Of a stretch of 19,319 nucleotides of DNA, positions 14,093 through 19,319 are shown piece by piece (within the stretch, counting starts at the first letter, position 1; the number at the start of each line of letters is the position of its first letter). Source of the stretch: DATEOR01 sp963766725 (GTDB taxonomy: Bacteria > Actinomycetota > Thermoleophilia > Gaiellales > Gaiellaceae); NCBI GenBank assembly GCA_963766725.1, contig CAVYBK010000022.1:1-19319 (forward strand). Direction: 5' to 3'. Both the position numbers and the translations under genes were made by a program. The notes under the pieces were generated by a model. It was not told the DNA's origin. It was given only the letters and a program-made list of their open reading frames with translations, and did not search any database.

Positions 14093-15034
14093 CTAGGCAG
14101 CGTTTCGCTGCGAGCGGCCGAACGCAGTGCGCGTCGTCGCGCTCGCGCGTGCGTAGCTCCGCGTTGCGCGCTCGTCCACCGCGAACGCAACCGGTCCGTG
14201 GACGATCAGAGAGTCGCTCGCGCGCTGCTTGAGGAGATCGGTGAAGAACTCCTCGGCGAGCCATTCGCGTCCGGGCGCGACGGTCGCGTGCAGGCGGATT
14301 CGCGTGAGGTTGTGCGCGAGATCCTCGACGTGCTCGATCCAGGGCCGGCGGATGAACGTCGTGGGCCCCTCGGGGAGGATGCGGACGACGTCTTCGACGA
14401 GGCGCTCGCCAGGCTCGCGCTTGGCGACGAAGACCTCGATGGCGAGCTCCTTCACGCCGCGTGGCAGGACGGAGACCGCCTGGATCTGGGAGTTGTGCAC
14501 CTGGATGACCTCGCCGGAGAGGGCGCGGAGCCGCGTGCGCCGCAGCGTCACGTCCTCGACGACGCCCTGGAGCTCGGCGCCGACGAGGAGGGTGACGGTG
14601 TCGCCCACCGAGAACCAGCGCTCGGCGAACATCGTCAGGCCCGCGATGATGTCCACGAGGAGCCTCTGCGTGGCGAAGCCGCCGAGGATCAGCAAGAAGG
14701 AGGCGCCGGCGATCGCGGTCAGTCGGTCGACGCCGCCCGTGAGCTGGCCGACGATGACCACGGCCGCAACGGCGAAGGTCACGTAGGTGATCCCAGTGCG
14801 GATGACGCTGACGAGCGTCTCCCGCCGCTTCAGGTCGGAGATCGTCCCGGTCGCTTCGAGGTCCGCGTTCGTATGCCGGCGGTCATGCCAGGCGAGGATG
14901 CGCCCAGCCGCCCAGGCCGTCGTGCGCGCGACGAGCCACGCGAGCGCGAAGACGGCGGCGATCACGACTACGCGTCCCCACGGGGAGGACAGCGGCGTGT
15001 TGTCGTTGAGCAGGCTGATGGAGTTGTCGAGCAT
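14093..15034 (-). CDS. Small-conductance mechanosensitive channel (MscS family)
   Basis: Predicted membrane channel that releases solutes at hypo-osmotic stress. The 313-residue protein has three hydrophobic segments: about 21-42, about 83-105, and a pore-lining segment containing ASFLLILGGFATQRLLVDI. The conserved beta domain follows at once (AERWFSVGDTVTL, VVEDVTLRRTRLR, GEVIQVHNSQI). The C-terminal alpha/beta part is reduced compared with E. coli MscS, and the last 35 residues are basic and low-complexity. The ATG at 15034 was preferred; a GTG five codons upstream (15049) is possible. It ends flush against the TauE gene on the other strand. Confidence 0.88.
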   Translation of the reverse strand: MLDNSISLLNDNTPLSSPWGRVVVIAAVFALAWLVARTTAWAAGRILAWHDRRHTNADLEATGTISDLKRRETLVSVIRTGITYVTFAVAAVVIVGQLTGGVDRLTAIAGASFLLILGGFATQRLLVDIIAGLTMFAERWFSVGDTVTLLVGAELQGVVEDVTLRRTRLRALSGEVIQVHNSQIQAVSVLPRGVKELAIEVFVAKREPGERLVEDVVRILPEGPTTFIRRPWIEHVEDLAHNLTRIRLHATVAPGREWLAEEFFTDLLKQRASDSLIVHGPVAFAVDERATRSYARASATTRTAFGRSQRNAA

Positions 15035-15126
15035 TGAACAGGGTGTCACAAAGGTGTTCCTAACGACGCTATCGGCAGGGATTCACGCGTCACAAGGTCA
15101 GACGGCCGAAACTAATCCGAAATTAA

Positions 15127-15154
15127 CGAAGGGCGGCCGTCCGGCCGCCCTTCG
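15127..15154 (-). terminator. Strong intrinsic-type hairpin behind the secreted-protein gene
   Basis: A perfect 13-base-pair stem (15127-15139 with 15142-15154) with a 2-base loop. Read on the minus strand it follows the stop at 15176 by about 20 bases and is followed by TTAATTT, a modest T-tract. There is no T-tract on the plus-strand side. It most likely ends the minus-strand transcript of the lysyl-oxidase homologue and its neighbour, and separates it from the MscS gene. Confidence 0.75.
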
Positions 15155-15175
15155 CGTACCCAGGTGGGCGTTCGC

Positions 15176-15691
15176 CTAGTGCGACAGCCCGAAGCGACGA
15201 CGCCGCGCAAAGACACTCGCCGCGCCCGCCGCGAGGAGGAGGGCGATCCCTCCCGCCACCGGCGCCCAGACCGGGAACGAGCCCTCGCCCCCAGACGAGG
15301 GCACCGCAACCACCGGTTGTGAGCCGACGATCCGCACCGGTGGATAGGTGTATTCCCTGTCGGTGAACCCGTCCGTGACCGTGTAGGCGTAGCGGCCCGG
15401 CGTGGGGAAGACGACGTCCAGCGTGTACCGGCCGATCTCGCCCGTGGACTTGGCCGCGAAGACCCTGCGCTCGCCCGAGTCGAGGTTCGTGAGCTCGAGC
15501 GTGGGCTTCGCGTCGGCAGGGAGCCTGCCGTTCAGGTCGATGAGCGTCAGCCCGGTCGACCACGTACCGCCGGGAGGCGTCCCAAACGGAGTCGAGCTCA
15601 GCTCGACGCCGCCCTCCTTGGCCAGTGCCGCAGACGCGAGCACGGCGGCCGCGCAGAGCCCCAGAGCGAATGCGATGAGTGAACGTCTCAA
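15176..15691 (-). CDS. Secreted, C-terminally membrane-anchored protein of unknown function
   Basis: A 171-residue protein I do not recognise. It has a clear Sec signal peptide (residues 1-24, ending ASAALA), a beta-rich domain of about 100 residues (LTLIDLNGRLP, LELTNLDSGERRVF, GRYTLDVVFPTPGRYAYTVTD split by short turns), a Ser/Gly/Pro linker, and one membrane helix near the C-terminus with a basic end (FARRRRFG). The layout is that of an Ig-like domain displayed outside the cell; the PTPGRYAYTV strand resembles YtkA/FixH-like or carboxypeptidase-regulatory-like folds. The start is TTG at 15689-15691, supported by AAGGAGG five bases upstream. It begins 15 bases after the lysyl-oxidase homologue on the same strand, so they are likely co-transcribed. 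Confidence 0.75.
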   Translation of the reverse strand: MRRSLIAFALGLCAAAVLASAALAKEGGVELSSTPFGTPPGGTWSTGLTLIDLNGRLPADAKPTLELTNLDSGERRVFAAKSTGEIGRYTLDVVFPTPGRYAYTVTDGFTDREYTYPPVRIVGSQPVVAVPSSGGEGSFPVWAPVAGGIALLLAAGAASVFARRRRFGLSH

Positions 15692-15696
15692 TCCGG

Positions 15697-15703
15697 CCTC
15701 CTT
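15697..15703 (-). promoter_or_regulatory. Strong ribosome binding site deciding a TTG start
   Basis: AAGGAGG on the minus strand, five bases before TTG at 15689-15691. It lies in the 15-base gap after the lysyl-oxidase homologue and supports efficient translation from a rare start codon. Confidence 0.7.
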
Positions 15704-15706
15704 CGT

Positions 15707-16450
15707 TTAGCCGTCATACACCGCGACTACGGTCGGGGTTCCGGACTCGGACCAGGTGAGATCGAATGGCACCTCGGCGCTGTTGTCTCCGTAGTCGCTC
15801 TCGCGCAGAGCCCGGGCGACGTTCACGCGGTGCCGGAGGACGTAGCGGCCTGCAGGGAGTCCGGTGATGTCGATCGACTGGCCTTCGAGGCGCGGCACGT
15901 AGTCGTCGCCGTAGCCGGGTGAGATGCCCTCGCGGACGACCAGCCGCTCGGGCTGGCCGCGGCCGCACTCCTGCGTCCAGACCGGCTGCTCGGGCTCGCC
16001 CGGGAGCTGGACGCTCCGCGACGCGTTGTAGCGGTCGCCGAGGCAGAAGCCGGTCTTCTCGTCGCGGCCGACCGTGTTTCCCTCCCCGGTGAGGATGTCG
16101 TAGCGCTCGAAGTCGAGGAAGTGCCAGTGGCGATGCGTCTCGGACTGGACGAAGCGGATCTCGCCGTCCACCGGATACGTCGACGTCGTCCCGTCGGAGC
16201 GGCGGACGAGCTGCTCCACGGACATCGCAGCGCCGTTCTGGTCGGGCCGGCTCCCGACGAGCAGCATCGGGCCGCGCCCGTCGTTTTCGACCGCCGAGAG
16301 GAATGCGAGCCTCCAGGTGTCTCCGGCCCGATAGACCTCGAGCGCGCGCGGGGGAGACTGCACGAGATCCGGGAGGAGCTCCGGCGCGTCGCCCACCGAG
16401 CCTCCGCACCCGGCCACGAGCAGCACGACAAGGGCAGCCTTCAGGCGCAT
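15707..16450 (-). CDS. Lipoprotein homologue of copper-dependent lysyl oxidase
   Basis: Predicted copper amine oxidase of the lysyl oxidase (LOX) family, anchored outside the cell as a lipoprotein: residues 1-15 form a signal peptide with lipobox VAGC (Cys15). The 247-residue protein keeps the LOX core: LPDL at 26-29, the copper motif HRHWH (His106, His108, His110), KTGFCLGD (132-139), GISPGYGDDY (175-184), QSIDITGLPAGRYVL, and ESDYGDNS near 218-224. Lys132 and Tyr184 align with human LOX Lys320 and Tyr355, which form the lysine tyrosylquinone cofactor, so the enzyme should be catalytic. The ATG at 16448-16450 was chosen because the signal peptide begins there; the open frame extends to 16543. 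The animal substrates (collagen, elastin) are absent in bacteria, so the true substrate is unknown. Confidence 0.85.
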   Translation of the reverse strand: MRLKAALVVLLVAGCGGSVGDAPELLPDLVQSPPRALEVYRAGDTWRLAFLSAVENDGRGPMLLVGSRPDQNGAAMSVEQLVRRSDGTTSTYPVDGEIRFVQSETHRHWHFLDFERYDILTGEGNTVGRDEKTGFCLGDRYNASRSVQLPGEPEQPVWTQECGRGQPERLVVREGISPGYGDDYVPRLEGQSIDITGLPAGRYVLRHRVNVARALRESDYGDNSAEVPFDLTWSESGTPTVVAVYDG

Positions 16451-16484
16451 CGCCCGTACTACTGCCGCCGCGGCCTCCCGGTTC

Positions 16485-17423
16485 CTAGAACGTCGCCTCG
16501 CGGATGCCGGTCGCGATGAGGAGCAGGATGAGCGCGGCGGCAACCAGGCGGTAGACGACGAAGATCGAGTAGTTGTGCCGGCGCACGTAGCCGAGGAGAG
16601 CCTCGATGGCGATCAGGCCGCTGCCCGCCGCTGCGAGCGTGCCGACGAGAAACGGCCCCGCCCAGCCGTCGGGCAGCTCCCCGCGGATGACGTCCGTCCA
16701 GCCCTTGAAGAGCACCGCGCCGAGAACGACCGGGACGAGCAGCAGGAAGGAGAAGCGCGCCGCCGCGTCGCGATCGAAGCGGAGGGCGCGGGCCATCGTG
16801 ATCGTGATCCCTGAGCGCGAGACGCCGGGCGCGAGAGCAACTGCCTGGGCGAGCCCGATCGCGATCGCCTGGCCGAAGCGGAGGTCGCCGATCTTCCGCT
16901 CCTGCGGCATGCGGTCGGCGAGCCAGAGCAGCACGCCGAAGACGGCCAGGAAGACCGCGATCTGCCAGGGCTCGCCGAGGTGCTCCTCGACGACGCTCTC
17001 GCCCAGCGCTCCGGCGAGCGCGGCCGGGATCGTCGCGGCGAAGACGCACCACGCGGTCCGCTCCTCCGCACTCCGGATCCCTCTGTGGCCGACGCTGCGA
17101 AACCAGGCGGCGACGAGCGCGGCGATGTCGTCCCAGAAGTAGGCGACTACGGCGATCAACGTCCCCAGGTGAAGCGCCACGTCGAACGTCTTGTTGAAGT
17201 CGGGGTGCTCTTCGAGATAGGTCCAGTCGCCGAGCCACGGGACGAGAATCAGATGGCCCGAGGACGAGATCGGCAGGAGCTCGGTGAACCCCTGCACGAC
17301 TCCGAGGGCGAACGCCTGCCAGTCGGAGAGGACGCCTTCGACCTCGCCGACCCCCAGGGCAGCGAGCACGGCGGCGGTGACGAGGGCCGCCGCAGCCGTC
17401 AAGCGAAGACCTCGGCGGCGCAC
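16485..17423 (-). CDS. uppP: Undecaprenyl-diphosphate phosphatase
   Basis: Integral membrane enzyme (BacA/UppP family) that recycles the lipid carrier of cell-wall synthesis by dephosphorylating undecaprenyl diphosphate; overproduction gives bacitracin resistance. Signatures: GVVQGFTELLPISSSGH (41-57, with Glu48 and His57) and APGVSRSGIT in the second half with the catalytic arginine. About eight membrane segments are visible. The 312-residue product is longer than the usual about 270 because of an extra N-terminal hydrophobic stretch (about residues 7-25) before the first family segment. The GTG at 17421-17423 gives that extension; an internal GTG at 17367-17369 would shorten it. It ends 34 bases before the lysyl-oxidase homologue on the same strand, so the three minus genes may be one unit. 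Confidence 0.93.
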   Translation of the reverse strand: MRRRGLRLTAAAALVTAAVLAALGVGEVEGVLSDWQAFALGVVQGFTELLPISSSGHLILVPWLGDWTYLEEHPDFNKTFDVALHLGTLIAVVAYFWDDIAALVAAWFRSVGHRGIRSAEERTAWCVFAATIPAALAGALGESVVEEHLGEPWQIAVFLAVFGVLLWLADRMPQERKIGDLRFGQAIAIGLAQAVALAPGVSRSGITITMARALRFDRDAAARFSFLLLVPVVLGAVLFKGWTDVIRGELPDGWAGPFLVGTLAAAGSGLIAIEALLGYVRRHNYSIFVVYRLVAAALILLLIATGIREATF

Positions 17424-17445
17424 CCCGGTATCGTATGCGCGCTCC

Positions 17446-18027
17446 GTGAGCCGCAACGACGTCATCATCGGGATCGCCGCGCTCGTCCTCGTCGGCTTCG
17501 CGCTGGTGGTCTCGCTCGTGCTCCCGCGGCGGAACCCGAACTTCCCGGGCCGGCATGTCGGCGCGCTCCTCCTCGTCGCCGCGCTTCTGATCATCGCGAT
17601 GCTGACCGCGGTCGAGGTCTTCGGCGAGAGCCATCACGTCGAGGCGGTGGCGGAGAGCGGCGCCACCGAGACGCAGCCCGCACCCGCCGAGTCCACGCCG
17701 ACCGAGACGGCGCCGACGGAGACGAGCGGAGGCCCGGCCGGTGACCCGGCGGCCGGCAAGCAGATCTTCACGGCGACCGCTCAGCCGCCGTGCGCGAGCT
17801 GTCACACCCTCGCAGAGGCGAACGCGTCCGGGACCGTCGGCCCGGACCTCGACCAGGTGCTGAAAGGGAAGGACGCCGCCTTCATCCACGAGTCGATCGT
17901 GGATCCCGACGCCGAGGTCGCCTCGGGCTTCACGGCCGGGGTCATGCCGGCGGTCTACGCCGACCAGCTCGACGACCAGCAGCTCGCCGACCTCGTCGCC
18001 TTCCTCGAGCAAGCCGCGGGCAGCTAG
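17446..18027 (+). CDS. Membrane-anchored c-type cytochrome
   Basis: Predicted one-heme electron carrier on the outer face of the membrane, 193 residues. Two hydrophobic segments (about 6-26 and 37-58) anchor it; then a Thr/Pro/Ala/Glu-rich linker (about 65-97) and a class I cytochrome c domain (about 99-193). Heme attachment motif CASCH is at 116-120 and the probable axial methionine is Met167 (GFTAGVMP). The sequence resembles the cytochrome c domains fused to cytochrome oxidase subunit II, with IVDPDAEVASGF and ADLVAFLE. The start is a GTG at 17446, only 22 bases from the divergent uppP start. No oxidase gene is in the window, so its partner is unknown. Confidence 0.88.
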   Translation: MSRNDVIIGIAALVLVGFALVVSLVLPRRNPNFPGRHVGALLLVAALLIIAMLTAVEVFGESHHVEAVAESGATETQPAPAESTPTETAPTETSGGPAGDPAAGKQIFTATAQPPCASCHTLAEANASGTVGPDLDQVLKGKDAAFIHESIVDPDAEVASGFTAGVMPAVYADQLDDQQLADLVAFLEQAAGS

Positions 18028-18054
18028 ACGCCCGCTGGTGCCAGAGAGCTCGGC

Positions 18055-18759
18055 CTAGTACCCGTATAGCTCGAAATCACGGGCGTACACTTCGCGAACC
18101 CGCCGCAGCAGGTCGGGGCGCCCGTTGAACAGGCTGTCAGGCACGGTCGTGCGCGCGTTCCGTACCTCGAGCGGCACCTGTGGCATTCCGGTCAGCTCCC
18201 GTACGCGTTCCAGGTCCGCAGCGAACGTCTCCAGGTGCCCGACGTAGTCGAGCTCGACCAATCCGTGCATCAGATTGAGGTGTTGGGGCCGCCAGTGCGG
18301 GTCGAGCTCGAGCGGCTCCTGTGCCTCGAGTGCATCGACGAATTGGTCGAACGTCGGCACATGGCTGGGATCCACCGGCAGCCCGAGCGCCTCCTGCACC
18401 CGGCCCCGCCAGGCGTGCTTGCGTGACGTATCGGCGATCCGGTCCAGGTAGGTCGATTCGCACCGCCGGATCGGGTCGCGCACGAAGCTGAACCGGAACG
18501 CCTCACCGGCCAGCATCCGCACCACGGTGCTCATGCCGACTTCGGCCACCGTGGGCAGCCGGTGTTCCCGGTACACGTTGCCGGGGTCGAAGTCGTGGTC
18601 ACCTGTGTGGGTCCGATGCAGCCACAGCAGGATCGTCGAGGACGCCGCCTTGGCGTTCCTCACGTAGATGCAGCCGTGCTCGGGCAGCGGCTGCACCCGT
18701 CGGGCGAATTTGCCGTCGGGGAAGTATCCGCGAAGCGCCTCCAAGGTGACCCGATCCAT
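18055..18759 (-). CDS. Sulfotransferase family protein (Sulfotransfer_2-like)
   Basis: Predicted PAPS-dependent sulfotransferase, 234 residues, possibly acting on a sugar of a surface polysaccharide or glycolipid. The 5'-phosphosulfate-binding loop is RNAKAASST (34-42), and the 3'-phosphate-binding motif is FVRDPIRRCEST (92-103). The rest (HLNLMHGLVELDYVGHLE, then a C-terminal VREVYARDFELYGY) follows the carbohydrate sulfotransferase-2 layout. The ATG at 18757-18759 has an AGGG a suitable distance upstream. Codon use differs from the rest of the window: CTG, GTG and CGG are favoured over CTC, GTC and CGC by eye. With the tRNA-Ser gene next door this suggests acquisition by transfer. No other sulfation or glycan genes are in the window. 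Confidence 0.85.
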   Translation of the reverse strand: MDRVTLEALRGYFPDGKFARRVQPLPEHGCIYVRNAKAASSTILLWLHRTHTGDHDFDPGNVYREHRLPTVAEVGMSTVVRMLAGEAFRFSFVRDPIRRCESTYLDRIADTSRKHAWRGRVQEALGLPVDPSHVPTFDQFVDALEAQEPLELDPHWRPQHLNLMHGLVELDYVGHLETFAADLERVRELTGMPQVPLEVRNARTTVPDSLFNGRPDLLRRVREVYARDFELYGY

Positions 18760-18816
18760 GCTCGCACCCTAGATGCCGGGCCGCCGACGCCGTCCTTTGT
18801 CAATGCGGGATCAAGG

Positions 18817-18906
18817 CGGAGAGGGCGGGATTCGAACCCGCGACCCAACTTTCGCCGGGTACGCGATTTCCAGTCGCGCTCCTTAGGCCAACTCGGACAC
18901 CTCTCC
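18817..18906 (-). tRNA. tRNA-Ser (anticodon GGA)
   Basis: Class II tRNA read on the minus strand. The acceptor stem is GGAGAGG/CCTCTCC, the anticodon stem CGCGA/TCGCG with loop CTGGAAA (anticodon at 18869-18871), a long variable arm (ACCC paired with GGGT) and the T arm GCGGG-TTCGAAT-CCCGC. The long variable arm and GGA anticodon agree on serine (UCC/UCU codons). The CCA end is not encoded; the base after the acceptor stem at 18817 is the discriminator G. Confidence 0.95.
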
Positions 18907-18985
18907 GCGCGCAGCCATCGTATCGGGCGTTTTGGCCCTCCTCGGTAGCGGTAGGAGCGAGGCAAGCGAGAAAAGGGGGTTTGGA

Positions 18986-19319
18986 ATGCCACCTCGTGGA
19001 GTCGAGAAGGGCACGAAGCGCGCCCGACAATACGAGCACATCAAGGACAGCGCGAAGGAGCGCGGCATGTCCGAGGACCGCGCCGAGGAGGTCGCCGCGC
19101 GCACCGTGAACAAGGAGCGCGCCCGTGCAGGCGAGTCCCGCACGGCGTCGCGGAGCTCGATTCGCGACATGTCCTCGAGCCGCCGCGGCGGCCTTCGGTC
19201 GCACGGGAGCCGTACGACCGGCCAGACCAAGGAGCAGCTCTACAACGAGGCGAAGCGGCTGAACATCAAGGGCCGCTCGCGGATGAACAAGCGCCAGCTC
19301 CTGGCCGCTGTGAACAGGA
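18986..19319 (+). CDS. Small basic Rho_N-domain protein, incomplete at window end
   Basis: The frame opens at ATG 18986 after a purine-rich AAAAGGGGG and stays open to the window edge (111 codons seen), so the C-terminus is missing. The first half is highly charged and helical: RARQYEHIKDSAKERG, SEDRAEEVAARTVNKERARA, then SSSRRGGLRS. The second half, TKEQLYNEAKRLNIKGRSRM then NKRQLLAAV, is a Rho termination factor N-terminal-like (SAP-like) nucleic-acid-binding motif. Proteins of this layout are common in actinobacteria and are often labelled plasmid-stabilisation proteins without experimental basis. It is divergent from the tRNA-Ser gene by 79 bases. Likely a nucleic-acid-binding protein of unknown role. 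Confidence 0.75.
   Translation, partial: MPPRGVEKGTKRARQYEHIKDSAKERGMSEDRAEEVAARTVNKERARAGESRTASRSSIRDMSSSRRGGLRSHGSRTTGQTKEQLYNEAKRLNIKGRSRMNKRQLLAAVNR

Noticed and set aside
15127..15154. Operator or small RNA at the perfect hairpin
   Set aside because: Position just after a stop codon and a T-tract on the minus-strand side fit a terminator better.
16459..18012. Long minus-strand open frame across uppP and the cytochrome gene
   Set aside because: Covers two recognised genes in other frames and has only Arg/Gly-rich sequence.
18760..18985. Attachment-site duplication of the tRNA-Ser end
   Set aside because: No second copy of the tRNA 3' sequence was found in the window and no integrase gene is present.

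Overview
The window is a GC-rich bacterial chromosome segment with a strong preference for CTC, GTC and CGC codons, many GTG starts and several four-base gene overlaps. Together with the gene set (stand-alone LigD-type polymerase, transmembrane class III cyclase, DUF4239 protein, lysyl-oxidase homologue, Rho_N-domain protein) this points to a deep-branching actinobacterium, most likely Thermoleophilia (Gaiellales/Solirubrobacterales). That placement is inference. No rRNA, CRISPR array, insertion sequence or phage gene was seen, and no gene-free stretch reaches 300 bases.

Positions 1-2182, minus strand: a stand-alone LigD-type polymerase/primase domain gene preceded by a ROK-family repressor gene. 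The repressor is divergent from the main feature of the window.

Positions 2301-10485, plus strand: a tightly packed catabolic operon. In order it holds a lipoprotein sugar-binding protein (broken by a one-base frameshift near 2817), two ABC permeases, a GH4 NAD-dependent 6-phospho-glycosidase, a BadF/BcrA-type amino-sugar kinase, an MsmK/UgpC-type ABC ATPase, a double-SIS aminosugar-phosphate deaminase/isomerase and a signal-less CE4 deacetylase. Several junctions overlap by 4 bases and the others lie close. The set reads as: import an amino-sugar disaccharide unphosphorylated, deacetylate and phosphorylate it in the cytoplasm, cleave the 6-phospho-disaccharide with GH4, then deaminate glucosamine-6-P into glycolysis. 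It resembles the Escherichia coli chb (chitobiose) operon with an ABC importer plus kinase in place of the PTS, and CE4 in place of ChbG. The substrate is inferred, not shown.

Positions 10512-14092: a minus-strand pair (DUF4239 membrane protein, then a membrane class III adenylate cyclase) faces away from a plus-strand pair (universal stress protein, then a TauE/SafE exporter). Positions 14093-15034, minus: a small MscS-type channel whose stop abuts the exporter's stop.

Positions 15127-17423, minus: UppP (undecaprenyl-diphosphate phosphatase), a lipoprotein homologue of copper lysyl oxidase that keeps both cofactor residues, and a secreted, membrane-anchored protein of unknown function followed by a strong hairpin terminator. 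A membrane-anchored cytochrome c gene (17446-18027, plus) diverges from uppP with only 22 bases between starts.

Positions 18055-19319: a sulfotransferase gene with foreign-looking codon use, a tRNA-Ser(GGA) gene, both minus, and the start of a small basic Rho_N-domain protein that runs off the end of the window.
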